Origin: Streptosporangium pseudovulgare
Lineage (GTDB): Bacteria; Actinomycetota; Actinomycetes; Streptosporangiales; Streptosporangiaceae
DNA length: 64,000 nt
Reading direction: 5' to 3'
Assembly (NCBI RefSeq): GCF_014648055.1
Contig: NZ_BMQJ01000014.1
Coordinates: forward strand, 186,001-250,000
Shown here piece after piece: positions 26,163 through 36,001 of this stretch. A program made the translations under genes and the position numbers. How positions within the stretch are numbered: the stretch's first letter is position 1; each line of letters opens with the position of its first letter. The notes beneath the pieces are model-generated. The model worked only from the letters and a program-made list of their open reading frames with translations. It searched no databases and was not told the DNA's origin.

Positions 26163-26195
26163 CCGCCCCGGACGACCCGGCGCGGGCGGGCCGGA

Positions 26196-27152
26196 TCAGA
26201 CGAGCATCGAGTCGATGGCGACGGTGAGGAAGAGCAGCGCCAGATAGGCGTTGGACCAGTGGAAGAAGCGCATCGGGCGCAGGTCCACCCCGGTCTTGCC
26301 GGCCTTGACCCGGCCGAGGAGGCGGTAGACCTCCCACAGGCAGGCGCCGCCGAGGACGGCCGCCACGACGGGGTAGAGCAGGGTGGTGTGGGCCACCGGC
26401 CACAGCAGCAGCGAGCACAGCACCGTGGCCCAGGTGTAGGCCAGGCTCTCCAGCACCACGCGGCGCTCGGTGGCGACCACCGGCAGCATCGGGACGTTCG
26501 CCGCGGCGTAGTCCTCCCGGTAGCGCATGGCGAGGGTCCAGGTGTGCGGGGGCGTCCAGAAGAACACCACCCCGAACAGCACCACGGGGGCCCAGCCGAC
26601 GTCGCCGGTGATGCCCGCCCAGCCGATCAGCACCGGCATGCAGCCGGCGATGCCGCCCCACACGACGTTCTGCGGGGTGCGGCGCTTCAGGAGCATCGAG
26701 TAGACGAACACGTAGAACAGGTTCGCGGCCAGTGAGAGACCCGCCGCGAGCCAATTCACCGCAAAGCCCAGGCCAAGAGTGGACAGCACGCCGAGGGCGA
26801 CGCCGAAGATCAGCGCGTTGCCCGGCGGGACCTGCTCGCGGGCCAGCGGCCGGCGTCGGGTGCGGCGCATCGCCGCGTCGATGTCGCGGTCGATGTAGCA
26901 GTTCAGCGCGTTGGCGCTGCCCGCGGACAGGGTGCCGAAGACCAGGGTGGAAACGGCCGTCCACAGCGGGGGCAGGCCCCGCGCGGCCATGAACATCACC
27001 GGCAGCGTCGTGATCAGCAGCAGTTCGATGATCCGCGGCTTGGTGAGGGCGACGTATGCCTTCACGACGGCGCCGAACGAGCGCGGAGCGGCGGACGCCG
27101 CGGCGCCCTCGCGAAGCGGGGCCGTCGTCGGTTGCTTGTCGGTCAGCACCAT
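26196..27152 (-). CDS. ctaB: Protoheme IX farnesyltransferase (heme O synthase, CtaB)
   Basis: A 318-residue UbiA-type prenyltransferase with eight to nine helices. The first Asp motif is [19 protein letters not shown] and the second is the loop [26 protein letters not shown], both diagnostic of CtaB. It attaches a farnesyl group to heme B for cytochrome oxidase. The gene is divergent from tkt, the usual actinobacterial arrangement. The ATG at 27152 has GGAAG about 12 bases upstream; GTG 27149 is an alternative. Confidence 0.95.
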   Translation of the reverse strand: MVLTDKQPTTAPLREGAAASAAPRSFGAVVKAYVALTKPRIIELLLITTLPVMFMAARGLPPLWTAVSTLVFGTLSAGSANALNCYIDRDIDAAMRRTRRRPLAREQVPPGNALIFGVALGVLSTLGLGFAVNWLAAGLSLAANLFYVFVYSMLLKRRTPQNVVWGGIAGCMPVLIGWAGITGDVGWAPVVLFGVVFFWTPPHTWTLAMRYREDYAAANVPMLPVVATERRVVLESLAYTWATVLCSLLLWPVAHTTLLYPVVAAVLGGACLWEVYRLLGRVKAGKTGVDLRPMRFFHWSNAYLALLFLTVAIDSMLV

Positions 27153-27468
27153 CTAAGGCGCTTCCAGCACGTGCGGGGTCAACGCGTAACCTCTGATTAG
27201 AGCGGATCCGTGAATGCGGGCACCAGCCAGCCTTGAGGTCTCAACTGTAGTTGCTGAGAGGGGCGGTCCCGGCACAGGGTGCGGAAAGCGGCGTGAGCGG
27301 ACGGCCGCGGGGGGTTCCCCGGGAGTCGTCCGCGCTGGTGAGCGCCCGGCGGAGCCGCCGCCGATCGGCCTGCGCGACGCTGAGGAGGCCGACCCGTTAG
27401 GGTCCGGTGTGGGCGGGAAAAGCCAAACCGGCGCCACCATCACACGACTAGATCCGGAGATCGAGCAC
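27153..27468. promoter_or_regulatory. ctaB-tkt divergent intergenic region
   Basis: About 316 bp without a convincing gene. It must hold the promoters of ctaB and of the tkt operon. A hairpin/palindrome is visible at 27239-27259 (TCTCA..TGAGA outside, CAAC-TGTA-GTTG inside). I tested the leader for known riboswitch cores by eye and saw none. The reading frame of tkt is open through part of it but has no family similarity. Confidence 0.5.
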
Positions 27469-29580
27469 TTGAGCAGCGAACTCGTGCCAACCCTTGAATG
27501 GAACGACCTCGACCGCAGGGCGGTCGACGTCGTACGGGCTCTGGCGATGGACGCGGTAGAGAAAGCGGGGTCGGGCCACCCCGGCACCGCCATGAGCCTG
27601 GCCCCCGCCGCCTACCTCCTGTTCCAGAAGGCGATGCGGCACGACCCCTCCGACCCGACGTGGGTGGGGCGCGACCGGTTCGTCCTCTCGGCCGGTCACT
27701 CCAGCCTCACCCTGTACATCCAGCTCTTCCTGTCGGGCTACGGCCTGAGCCTCGACGACCTGAAGTCGCTGCGGCAGTGGAACAGCCTCACCCCGGGTCA
27801 CCCCGAGTACGGCCACACCGCCGGCGTGGAGACCACCACCGGCCCGCTGGGCCAGGGCATCGGCAACGCCGTGGGCATGGCCATGGCCGCCCGCCGCGAG
27901 CGGGGCCTGTTCGACCCCGACGCCCCCGAGGGCGCCAGCCCGTTCGACCACATGATCTGGTGCATCGCCTCCGAGGGCGACATCGAGGAGGGCGTCAGCC
28001 ACGAGGTCAGCGCCATCGCCGCCCACCAGAAGCTGGGCAACCTCGTCGTCGTCTTCGACAGCAACCACATCTCGATCGAGGACGACACCCAGATCGCGCT
28101 GAGCGAGGACATCGCCAAGCGTTACGAGGCCTACGGCTGGCACGTCCAGACCGTCGACTGGACCGGCGACGGCGAGTACAGCGAGGACGTCGAGGCGCTG
28201 AACCAGGCCCTGGAGGCCGCCCGCGCCGAGACCGGCAGGCCGTCGTTCATCCGCCTGCGCACCATCATCGGCTGGCCCGCGCCCAACAAGCAGAACACCG
28301 GCAAGGCCCACGGGTCGGCCCTGGGCGCCGCGGAGATCTCCGCCACCAAGCAGATCATGGGGATGGACCCGGAGAAGGACTTCGACGTCCCCGCGGAGGT
28401 GCTGGAGCACACCCGCAAGGTCGTCGAGCGCGGCCGGGCGGCCCGCCACGAGTGGGAGAGGGCCTACGCGAGCTGGCGGGAGGCCAACCCCGAGCGGGCG
28501 GCGGAGTTCGACCGGATCAGCCACCGGCGGCTGCCGGCCGGCTGGACCGAGGCGCTGCCGACGTTCGAGCCCGGCGCGTCCGTCGCCACCCGCAAGGCCT
28601 CCGGCGAGGTGCTCAACAGCCTCGCGCCGGTCCTGCCGGAGCTGTGGGGCGGCTCGGCCGACCTCGCCGAGTCCAACAACACCACGATGAAGGGCGAGCC
28701 GTCCTTCATCCCCGAGGAATACCAGACCAAGGAGTTCCCCGGCAGCCGCTACGGCCGGACGCTGCACTTCGGCATCCGCGAGCACGGCATGGGGGCGATC
28801 CTCAACGGCATCGCGCTGCACGGCGGCACCCGCCCCTACGGCGGCACGTTCCTGGTCTTCAGTGACTACATGCGGCCCTCGGTACGGCTCGCCGCGCTGA
28901 TGAAGCTGCCGGTCACCTACGTGTGGACGCACGACTCCATCGGCCTGGGCGAGGACGGCCCCACCCACCAGCCGATCGAGCAGCTGTGGGCACTGCGCGG
29001 CATCCCGGGCCTGGACATCGTCCGCCCGGCCGACGCCAACGAGACGGCCGCCGCCTGGCGTGCCGTGCTGGAGCACACCGACCGCCCGGCCGGCCTCGCG
29101 CTGACCCGGCAGAACCTCCCGGTCTACGAGGGCACCCGCGACCACGACAAGGTCGCCAAGGGCGCCTACGTGCTGGAGGAGGCCTCCACCGGCCAGCCCG
29201 CGGTGATCCTCATCGCCACCGGCTCGGAGGTCGAGCTGGCCGTCGGCGCCCGGAAGCTGCTGGAGGAGGAGGGCATCCCGGCCCGCGTGGTGTCCATGCC
29301 GTGCGTCGAGTGGTTCCAGGAGCAGGACACCGCCTACAAGCAGCTGGTGCTGCCCTCGTCGGTCCGCGCCCGCGTCGCGGTGGAGGCGGGAATCACGCTG
29401 GGCTGGCGGCAGTTCGTGGGAGATGAAGGGGAAGTCGTGGGACTGGAGCACTTCGGTGCCTCGGCCCCCTACAAGACCCTGTACGAGCAGTTCGGCCTGA
29501 CCGCCGAGCGCGTGGCCGCCGCCGCCAAGGCGAGCCTCGCCCGGACCGGGGCCGACAAGGGCGAGACGACGGGAAACTGA
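27469..29580 (+). CDS. tkt: Transketolase
   Basis: A 703-residue transketolase of the pentose phosphate pathway; it moves two-carbon units between sugar phosphates using thiamine diphosphate. [11 protein letters not shown], the [15 protein letters not shown] region, the central pyrimidine domain ([14 protein letters not shown]) and the C-terminal domain are all present. The ThDP/Mg motif reads ASEGDIEEG (Glu169) where the family has Asp; the partner Asn199 (DSNHISI) is kept. The TTG at 27469 with GGAGA upstream fits the family N-terminus; GTG 27484 is the alternative. First gene of tkt-tal-pgi-zwf-opcA. Confidence 0.94.
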   Translation: MSSELVPTLEWNDLDRRAVDVVRALAMDAVEKAGSGHPGTAMSLAPAAYLLFQKAMRHDPSDPTWVGRDRFVLSAGHSSLTLYIQLFLSGYGLSLDDLKSLRQWNSLTPGHPEYGHTAGVETTTGPLGQGIGNAVGMAMAARRERGLFDPDAPEGASPFDHMIWCIASEGDIEEGVSHEVSAIAAHQKLGNLVVVFDSNHISIEDDTQIALSEDIAKRYEAYGWHVQTVDWTGDGEYSEDVEALNQALEAARAETGRPSFIRLRTIIGWPAPNKQNTGKAHGSALGAAEISATKQIMGMDPEKDFDVPAEVLEHTRKVVERGRAARHEWERAYASWREANPERAAEFDRISHRRLPAGWTEALPTFEPGASVATRKASGEVLNSLAPVLPELWGGSADLAESNNTTMKGEPSFIPEEYQTKEFPGSRYGRTLHFGIREHGMGAILNGIALHGGTRPYGGTFLVFSDYMRPSVRLAALMKLPVTYVWTHDSIGLGEDGPTHQPIEQLWALRGIPGLDIVRPADANETAAAWRAVLEHTDRPAGLALTRQNLPVYEGTRDHDKVAKGAYVLEEASTGQPAVILIATGSEVELAVGARKLLEEEGIPARVVSMPCVEWFQEQDTAYKQLVLPSSVRARVAVEAGITLGWRQFVGDEGEVVGLEHFGASAPYKTLYEQFGLTAERVAAAAKASLARTGADKGETTGN

Positions 29581-29582
29581 TC

Positions 29583-30686
29583 ATGAGCGAGATCCTGAAG
29601 AAGCTCTCCGACCAGGGCGTGTCCATCTGGCTGGACGACATCAGCCGCGAGCGGCTGCGCACCGGCAACCTGAAGGGGCTCATCCGCGAGAAGCACGTGG
29701 TCGGTGTCACCTCCAACCCGACGATCTTCGCCTCGGCGCTGAGCAAGGGCGACGCCTACGACGCCCAGATCCGCGACCTCGCCGTGCGGGGGGTGGACCT
29801 GGAGGAGGCGGTGCGCGCGATCACCACCTACGACATCCGCTGGGCCGCCGACGTGCTGCGGCCGGTCTTCGACGCCACCGACGGCGTGGACGGCCGGGTC
29901 TCCATCGAGGTGGACCCGCGCCTGGCCAAGGACACGGCCAAGACGATCGCCGAGGCGCGCGCCCTGTGGTGGCTGGTCGACCGCCCCAACACGATGATCA
30001 AGATTCCGGCCACGGTCGAGGGGCTCCCCGCGATCACCAAGGCCCTGTCCGAGGGCATCAGCGTCAACGTCACGCTGATCTTCTCCCTGGAGCGCTACCG
30101 CGCGGTGATGGACGCCTGGCTGACCGGCCTGGAGCAGGCCAAGGAGAAGGGCCTGGACCTCTCGGGCATCGACTCGGTGGCCTCCTTCTTCGTCAGCCGG
30201 GTCGACACCGAGATCGACAAGCGGCTGGAGAAGATCGGCACGCCCGAGGCCAAGGCCCTCAAGGGCAAGGCGGCGATCGCCAACGCCCGCCTGGCCTTCG
30301 CCGCCTACGAGGACGTGATCAACTCCCCGCGCTGGCAGGCCCTCAAGGAGGCCGGCGCCCGCCCGCAGCGTCCGCTGTGGGCCTCCACCGGCACCAAGGA
30401 CCCCAGCTACCCCGACACCCTCTACGTCGACCAGCTGGTCACGTCCGGCACGGTCAACACGATGCCGGAGAAGACCCTCGACGCCGCGGCCGGCCACGGC
30501 CGGATCGAGGGCGACACGATCCGCCCCCTCTACGAGGACGCCTGGAACACCATGGCGGCGCTCAAGGAGGCCGGCGTCGACTACGACGACGTGGTCGCCG
30601 TGCTGGAGCGGGAGGGCGTGGACAAGTTCGAGGCGTCCTGGAAGGAACTCCTGGCCACGGTCGAGTCCGAGCTGCGGAAGGCGTGA
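29583..30686 (+). CDS. tal: Transaldolase
   Basis: A 367-residue transaldolase of the long (TAL/plant-type) class found in actinobacteria. The Schiff-base Lys is in MIKIPAT (about residue 140), and GVTSNPTIF near residue 40 and [10 protein letters not shown] near 260 are conserved. It transfers dihydroxyacetone units between sedoheptulose-7-phosphate and glyceraldehyde-3-phosphate. The ATG is two bases after the tkt stop, so the genes are co-transcribed and probably translationally coupled. Confidence 0.96.
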   Translation: MSEILKKLSDQGVSIWLDDISRERLRTGNLKGLIREKHVVGVTSNPTIFASALSKGDAYDAQIRDLAVRGVDLEEAVRAITTYDIRWAADVLRPVFDATDGVDGRVSIEVDPRLAKDTAKTIAEARALWWLVDRPNTMIKIPATVEGLPAITKALSEGISVNVTLIFSLERYRAVMDAWLTGLEQAKEKGLDLSGIDSVASFFVSRVDTEIDKRLEKIGTPEAKALKGKAAIANARLAFAAYEDVINSPRWQALKEAGARPQRPLWASTGTKDPSYPDTLYVDQLVTSGTVNTMPEKTLDAAAGHGRIEGDTIRPLYEDAWNTMAALKEAGVDYDDVVAVLEREGVDKFEASWKELLATVESELRKA

Positions 30687-30691
30687 GGCAC

Positions 30692-32320
30692 ATGACGGCA
30701 TCCGTGACGATCGGCAACGAGCGGCTGGCCGAGCAGGCCGCCGAGGCCGTCAAGGACCTCGTCGCCGCGGGCTTCCACCAGGCGCTGTCGAACGGCGACC
30801 CCGGCCTGTGGGGCCCGGACGCGCAGGCCGAGGCGGCCGTCCGCCTCGGCTGGCTCGACCTGCCGCGGAACAGCAGGGAGCTGCTGCCGGAGATCGGCAA
30901 GCTGGTCGAGCGGGCCCGCGCCCAGGGCCTGGACCACGTGGTCCTGGCCGGGATGGGCGGCTCCTCCCTGGCGCCCGAGGTCATCACGACCACCGCGGAC
31001 GTCCCGCTGACCGTGCTCGACACCACCGACCCCGGCCAGGTGCGCCGCGCGCTGGCCGACCGGCTGGAGCGCACGATCGTGGTGGTGGCCAGCAAGAGCG
31101 GCGGCACCGTCGAGACCGACAGCCACCGCAGGATCTACGAGCAGGCGTTCCGCGAGGCGGGCATCGACCCCGCCGAGCGGATCGTCGTGGTCACCGACCC
31201 GGGATCGCCGCTGGAGCAGGCCGCCATCGAGGCGGGCTACCCGGTCATCCTGGCCGACCCCAACGTCGGCGGCCGCTACAGCGCCCTGTCGGCGTTCGGC
31301 CTGGTGCCCAGCGCGCTGGCCGGGGCCGACATCGAGAAGCTCCTCGACGACGCCGAGGCCGTGCGCCCGCTGCTCGCCCAGGCCGAGGGCAACCCGGGCC
31401 TGACGCTCGGCGCCGCCCTGGGCGCGGCCGCGGCCGCCGGGCGCGACAAGCTCGTCCTGGAGGACAGCCTCGCGGAGATCAACGGCCTGCCCGACTGGAT
31501 CGAGCAGCTGATCGCCGAGTCCACCGGCAAGCAGGGCCGGGGCATCCTGCCGGTCGTCGGCGCCGACCCCAACGACACCGATGACGAGCTGGTCGCCGGG
31601 ATCGAATCCGGCGGCGACGTGACCGTCAGCGGCCCGCTGGGCGCGCAGTTCCTGATCTGGGAGTACGCCACGGCCGTCGCCGGCCGCGTCCTCGGCATCG
31701 ACCCCTTCAACCAGCCGAACGTGGCCGAGTCGAAGGAGAACACCGCCAAGATCCTCGACCGCGCCGAGCCGCCGGTCGGCACGCCGGTCCTGGTGGACGG
31801 CCCGGTGGAGGTCTACGGCGAGGTGCCCGGCTCCTCGGCTCCCAAGGACCTGCCGGAGGTGCTCACCCGGCTGCTGGAGGCCATCCCCGAACGGGGTTAC
31901 CTCGCGGTCATGGCCTACCTCGACCGGGAGGCCGCGTTCGACGCCCCGCACGCCGAGGGCGCCTCGTTCGAGGAGATGACCGACGCCTGGAGCGCGGCCG
32001 ACCCGGCCACGCTGCGCGGGCTGCTGGCCGTCCGCACCGACCGGCCGGTGACCTTCGGCTGGGGTCCCCGGTTCCTGCACTCCACCGGCCAGTACCACAA
32101 GGGCGGCCCGCAGAACGGCGTCTTCCTCCAGCTCACCGGGGCGAACGAGGCCGACGTCGAGGTGCCGGGCAAGCCGTACACCCTGGGCAGGCTCCAGCTC
32201 GCGCAGGCCCTGGGCGACCTGGGCGCGCTGGCCGACCGCGGCCGGCCCGTGGTGCGGCTGCACCTGACCGACCGGGCCGCCGGGGTCGCACGCCTGCTCG
32301 AGGCAGCGCGGGAGGTCTGA
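30692..32320 (+). CDS. pgi: Glucose-6-phosphate isomerase
   Basis: A 542-residue isomerase linking the pentose phosphate and glycolytic routes. Sugar isomerase (SIS) features are visible: LAGMGGSSLAPEV (about 84-96), SKSGGTVETDS (about 131-141) and GGRYSALSAFGL (about 192-203), with catalytic acid and His residues in the C-terminal half (GTPVLVDGP...STGQYHKGGP). It belongs to the actinobacterial type found beside zwf, shorter in its N-terminal part than the E. coli enzyme. The ATG follows the tal stop by five bases. Confidence 0.9.
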   Translation: MTASVTIGNERLAEQAAEAVKDLVAAGFHQALSNGDPGLWGPDAQAEAAVRLGWLDLPRNSRELLPEIGKLVERARAQGLDHVVLAGMGGSSLAPEVITTTADVPLTVLDTTDPGQVRRALADRLERTIVVVASKSGGTVETDSHRRIYEQAFREAGIDPAERIVVVTDPGSPLEQAAIEAGYPVILADPNVGGRYSALSAFGLVPSALAGADIEKLLDDAEAVRPLLAQAEGNPGLTLGAALGAAAAAGRDKLVLEDSLAEINGLPDWIEQLIAESTGKQGRGILPVVGADPNDTDDELVAGIESGGDVTVSGPLGAQFLIWEYATAVAGRVLGIDPFNQPNVAESKENTAKILDRAEPPVGTPVLVDGPVEVYGEVPGSSAPKDLPEVLTRLLEAIPERGYLAVMAYLDREAAFDAPHAEGASFEEMTDAWSAADPATLRGLLAVRTDRPVTFGWGPRFLHSTGQYHKGGPQNGVFLQLTGANEADVEVPGKPYTLGRLQLAQALGDLGALADRGRPVVRLHLTDRAAGVARLLEAAREV

Positions 32321-34033
32321 ATGAGCAAGCAGAAAGCGGGGAAGGCCGCCGAGGCGGCCGTTCCCGACGGCACGGGCGACGGGCAGGTCACGCCCGCCGA
32401 GCCGCGCGCCGAGACGCCGAAGGGCGACGACCGCCGTACCGAGGACCTGCACACCTCCGACTCGGTGGCCGTCGCCTCGGCGGGGGCCACCGCGGGCACC
32501 ACCGACGCGGTGGTGGCGGCCAACCCGCTGCGCGACCCGCGTGACAAGCGCCTGCCGCGGGTGGCCGGGCCGTGCGTGCTGGTGCTGTTCGGCGTGACCG
32601 GCGACCTGGCGCGCAAGAAGCTGCTGCCGGCGATCTACGACCTGGCGAACCGGGGGCTGCTGCCGCCGGGCTTCTCGCTGGTCGGGTTCGCCCGCCGCGA
32701 CTGGGAGGACCAGGACTTCGCGCGGCTGGCCCACGACGCCGTCAAGGAGCACGCGCGCACGCCGTTCCGCGAGGAGGTCTGGAAGCAGCTGGCGGAGGGC
32801 ATCTTCTTCTGCCCCGGCGAGTTCACCGACGACGGCGCGTTCGACGCGCTGGCCATGATGCTCAAGGAGATCGACGAGACCCGGGGCACCGGCGGCAACT
32901 ACGGCTTCTACCTGTCGGTGCCGCCGAAGTTCTTCCCGGTCGTGATCGAGCAGCTCAAGCGGACGAACCTCGCCGACGGGCCCCCCGGGTCGTGGCGGCG
33001 GGTGGTGATCGAGAAGCCGTTCGGGCACGACCTGAAGAGCGCCCGGGAGCTGAACGCCGTCACCAGCGCGGTCTTCCCCGAGAGCTCGGTGTTCCGCATC
33101 GACCACTACCTCGGCAAGGAGACCGTCCAGAACATCCTGGCGCTGCGCTTCGCCAACAACCTGTTCGAGCCGATCTGGAACCGCGGTTACGTCGACCACG
33201 TCCAGATCACGATGGCCGAGGACATCGGCATCGGCGGCCGGGCGGGCTACTACGACGGCATCGGCGCGGCCCGCGACGTCATCCAGAACCACCTGCTCCA
33301 GCTGCTGGCGCTGGTGGGCATGGAGGACCCCACGTCCTTCGACGCCGACGCGCTGCGCCGCGAGAAGGAGAAGGTCCTCAAGGCCGTACGGCTGCCGCAG
33401 GACCTGACCCTGGGCACCGCGCGCGGCCGCTACGCCGCCGGCTGGCAGGGCGGCGAGCCGGTCGTCGGCTACACCGACGAGACCGGCATCCCGCCGGGCT
33501 CCACGACGGAGACCTACGCCGCCGTCAAGCTGGAGATCGCCAACCGCCGCTGGGCGGGCGTGCCGTTCTACCTGCGCACCGGCAAGCGGCTGAGCCGCCG
33601 GGTGACGGAGGTCGCGGTGGTGTTCCAGCGCGCGCCGCACCTGCCGTTCAGCAAGGACGAGACCGAGATCCTGGGGCAGAACGCCCTGGTCATCAGGGTC
33701 CAGCCGGACGAGGGCATCACGGTGCGGTTCGGTTCCAAGGTGCCCGGCACGGCCATGGAGGTCCGGGACGTCTCGATGGACTTCGCCTACGGCGAGTCGT
33801 TCATGGAGTCCTCCCCCGAGGCCTACGAGCGGCTGCTGCTGGACGTGCTGATCGGCGACCCGCCGCTCTTCCCGCACCAGCGCGAGGTCGAGCTGTCGTG
33901 GAAGATCCTCGATCCGATCGAGGAGTTCTGGGCGTCGCAGGGCCCGCCGGAGGAATACCCCTCCGGGACGTGGGGCCCGGCGTCGGCCGACGAGATGATG
34001 GCCCGTGACGGTCGCGCGTGGAGGAGGCTGTAG
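32321..34033 (+). CDS. zwf: Glucose-6-phosphate 1-dehydrogenase
   Basis: A 570-residue G6PDH, first enzyme of the oxidative pentose phosphate pathway. The nucleotide motif is GVTGDLARKK (about residues 89-98) and the substrate motif is RIDHYLGKE (about 260-268). The first 68 residues are an Ala/Thr/Glu-rich extension with no family match; the usual protein begins near NPLRDPRDKRLPR. The ATG directly follows the pgi stop, which supports the long start. OpcA, its allosteric partner, is encoded next. Confidence 0.95.
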   Translation: MSKQKAGKAAEAAVPDGTGDGQVTPAEPRAETPKGDDRRTEDLHTSDSVAVASAGATAGTTDAVVAANPLRDPRDKRLPRVAGPCVLVLFGVTGDLARKKLLPAIYDLANRGLLPPGFSLVGFARRDWEDQDFARLAHDAVKEHARTPFREEVWKQLAEGIFFCPGEFTDDGAFDALAMMLKEIDETRGTGGNYGFYLSVPPKFFPVVIEQLKRTNLADGPPGSWRRVVIEKPFGHDLKSARELNAVTSAVFPESSVFRIDHYLGKETVQNILALRFANNLFEPIWNRGYVDHVQITMAEDIGIGGRAGYYDGIGAARDVIQNHLLQLLALVGMEDPTSFDADALRREKEKVLKAVRLPQDLTLGTARGRYAAGWQGGEPVVGYTDETGIPPGSTTETYAAVKLEIANRRWAGVPFYLRTGKRLSRRVTEVAVVFQRAPHLPFSKDETEILGQNALVIRVQPDEGITVRFGSKVPGTAMEVRDVSMDFAYGESFMESSPEAYERLLLDVLIGDPPLFPHQREVELSWKILDPIEEFWASQGPPEEYPSGTWGPASADEMMARDGRAWRRL

Positions 34034-34948
34034 ATGGCGAACTTCATGCTCAGCGGCACGACCGCGTCGAAGATCTCCGCCCAGCTCACCCAGCTGCGGC
34101 ACCAGATGGGCACGCCCGCGCTCGGCATGGTGCTGACCCTGGTGGTCGTCTGCGACGAGAGCAACCAGTACGACGCGGTCCGCGCGGCGACCGACGCGGC
34201 CCGGGAGCACCCCTCCCGGATACTGGTCGTGATCGCCCGCGACCCGTCCGAGCCGAACCGGCTCGACGCGGAGATCCGGCTCGGGGAGTCCACCCCGGGC
34301 GAGGTGATCCTGCTGCGCCTGTACGGCGAGCTGACCCGGCACGCCGACTCGGTGGTCAGCCCCCTGCTGCTCACCGACACCCCGGTGGTGGCGTGGTGGC
34401 CGGGCCACTGCCCGGAGTCGCCGTCCAAGGACCCCATCGGGGTGCTGGCCCAGCGCCGCATCGTCGACGCGCACGCCGCGCCCGACCCGGTCGCGGCGAT
34501 CATCTCCCGCGCCGAGGGCTATCTCCCGGGTGACACCGATCTCGCCTGGACCCGGCTGACGTCGTGGCGGAGCCTGCTGGCCGCCGCGTTCGACCAGCAG
34601 GTCAGCAAGGTCACCGGGGGCACGGTCGAGGCGGCGTCCCGGCACGCCAGCGCCCCGCTGCTGGCGGCCTGGCTCGGCGAGCGCCTCGGAGTCCCGATCA
34701 GGGTGGCCGACTCCGCGGGTCCCGGCCTGACCGCGGTCCGGCTGGAGACCCCCGGCGGGGAGATCGCCGTCCTGCGCGAGGACGCCCGGGTGGCCACCCT
34801 GCAGCGGCCCGGCCAGCCGGACCGGCAGATCGCGCTGACCCGCCGCCCGCTGTCGGAGCTGCTGGCCGAGGAGCTGCGCCGGCTGGATCCCGACGAGATC
34901 TACGAGGCGGCGGTCCGGCGGATCGCCCACGGCGGCCCGGAGTCCTGA
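34034..34948 (+). CDS. opcA: OpcA, glucose-6-phosphate dehydrogenase assembly/activator protein
   Basis: A 304-residue OpcA of the actinobacterial type. The VVWWPGHCP-like motif (PVVAWWPGHCPESPSKDP, about residues 116-133) and the SRILVVIARDP stretch are typical. OpcA binds and activates or assembles G6PDH in cyanobacteria and actinobacteria. The ATG follows the zwf stop with no gap, so the two are stoichiometrically coupled. A strong hairpin 5 bp downstream ends the operon. Confidence 0.94.
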   Translation: MANFMLSGTTASKISAQLTQLRHQMGTPALGMVLTLVVVCDESNQYDAVRAATDAAREHPSRILVVIARDPSEPNRLDAEIRLGESTPGEVILLRLYGELTRHADSVVSPLLLTDTPVVAWWPGHCPESPSKDPIGVLAQRRIVDAHAAPDPVAAIISRAEGYLPGDTDLAWTRLTSWRSLLAAAFDQQVSKVTGGTVEAASRHASAPLLAAWLGERLGVPIRVADSAGPGLTAVRLETPGGEIAVLREDARVATLQRPGQPDRQIALTRRPLSELLAEELRRLDPDEIYEAAVRRIAHGGPES

Positions 34949-34953
34949 CGCGG

Positions 34954-34980
34954 CGGGCGCCCGGCGTTCCCGGGCGCCCG
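34954..34980 (+). terminator. Hairpin after opcA
   Basis: A perfect 11-bp stem CGGGCGCCCGG/CCGGGCGCCCG with loop CGTTC, five bases after the opcA stop. There is no T-run. Confidence 0.75.
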
Positions 34981-35030
34981 CGGCCGGCCGGTTCCCGCGC
35001 GGGGGCGTTCCGCGCCGGGCCCGGCTCAGT

Positions 35031-35068
35031 GCGAAAGCGCCCCGCGGCACGTCGCGGGGCGCTTTCGC
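35031..35068. terminator. Long perfect hairpin between opcA and pgl
   Basis: A perfect 16-bp stem: GCGAAAGCGCCCCGCG pairs with CGCGGGGCGCTTTCGC around a six-base loop. It could act as a second terminator for the operon and insulate pgl. The AAAG/CTTT segment makes it unusually mixed for this genome. Confidence 0.7.
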
Positions 35069-35150
35069 GTCACGGGCCCTTCGGTGGGAACCTGCTGTCG
35101 CACGTCCTCATCGCCCGCCGTACTGACTTCGATGTGAAATGAGAGGTTCC

Positions 35151-35924
35151 GTGAGCGTTCCCACCGTGATCGTCCACCGTGACGCCGACATGCTCGCCAA
35201 GGCCGTCGCCGCGAGGGTGATCACCCGTACCGTCGACGCCCAGTCGGCCAAGGGGTCGGCGTCCCTGGTGCTGACCGGCGGCACCGTCGGCACCGCGACG
35301 CTGGCCGAGATCGCCGCCAGTCCGGCCCGCGACGCCGTCGACTGGCGCAACCTGGACCTCTGGTGGGGCGACGAGCGCTTCCTGCCCGACGGCGACCCCG
35401 AGCGCAACGAGACCGGCGCCCGGCGGGCCCTGCTCGACCACGTCGACGTCGATCCGGCCCGCGTCCACCCGATGCGCGGCCCCGACTCGGGGATGACCGT
35501 CGAGGAGTCGGCCGAGGCCTACGCCGAGGAGCTGCGCCGCGCCGCCCGCCCGGAGGACCACGGGCCGGCGCCGTCGTTCGACGTCATGATGCTGGGCATG
35601 GGCCCCGACGGCCACGTGGCCTCGCTGTTCCCCGGAATGCCGGCGCTGTACGACGAGCGGCCCGTGGTGGCGGTGCACGGCTCCCCCAAGCCGCCGCCCA
35701 TCCGCGTCTCGCTGACCCTGCCGGTCATCCGGAACTCCCGCGAGGTGTGGGTGGTCGTCGCCGGTGAGGACAAGGCGGGAGCCGTACGGCTGGCCCTGTC
35801 GGAGTCGGGGCCGATGCAGGTCCCGGCGGCCGGGGCCCGGGGCCGGCAGCGGACGCTGTTCCTGCTGGACCGCGCCGCCGCCTCCAAGATCCCCTCCTCC
35901 CTGAGCCGCATCTCCTCCCCCTGA
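35151..35924 (+). CDS. pgl: 6-phosphogluconolactonase
   Basis: A 257-residue lactonase (DevB/NagB-like fold) that hydrolyses 6-phosphogluconolactone. LVLTGGTVG near residue 40, WWGDERFLPDGDPERN (about 68-83) and MLGMGPDGHVASLFPG (about 148-163) are family motifs. I chose the GTG at 35151 because AGAGG lies four bases upstream and the protein then begins like known homologs. An ATG at 35139 is less likely. It is separated from opcA by two hairpins, so it may have its own promoter. Confidence 0.93.
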   Translation: MSVPTVIVHRDADMLAKAVAARVITRTVDAQSAKGSASLVLTGGTVGTATLAEIAASPARDAVDWRNLDLWWGDERFLPDGDPERNETGARRALLDHVDVDPARVHPMRGPDSGMTVEESAEAYAEELRRAARPEDHGPAPSFDVMMLGMGPDGHVASLFPGMPALYDERPVVAVHGSPKPPPIRVSLTLPVIRNSREVWVVVAGEDKAGAVRLALSESGPMQVPAAGARGRQRTLFLLDRAAASKIPSSLSRISSP

Positions 35925-35932
35925 TCCGCCTT

Positions 35933-35963
35933 CCCGGCCGGACGCGCGAACCGTCCGGCCGGG
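35933..35963. terminator. Bidirectional hairpin between pgl and the deaminase gene
   Basis: A perfect 12-bp stem CCCGGCCGGACG/CGTCCGGCCGGG with a seven-base loop, between two convergent genes. Confidence 0.75.
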
Positions 35964-36001
35964 CACGGGGCCGCGTACCGGTCACGGCGTTCCCGTGATG
36001 G

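Noticed and set aside
27238..27330. Possible riboswitch upstream of tkt.
   Set aside because: I compared it by eye with thiamine and c-di-AMP cores and could not place the conserved segments; only a simple palindrome remains.
27214..27468. Upstream in-frame extension of tkt to an ATG at 27214.
   Set aside because: It adds 85 residues without family similarity and would place the start in the promoter region. TTG 27469 fits the family N-terminus.
27448..29451. A 667-codon antisense frame under tkt.
   Set aside because: Same codon-position artefact; composition is low complexity and transketolase on the other strand is unambiguous.
30581..35050. A continuous antisense reading frame of about 1489 codons under tal, pgi, zwf and opcA.
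   Set aside because: In DNA this GC-rich, stop codons are scarce in the antisense frame when the sense strand has G/C third positions. The predicted protein is Arg/Ala/Gly/Val/His-rich without any family motif, and the sense genes are certain.
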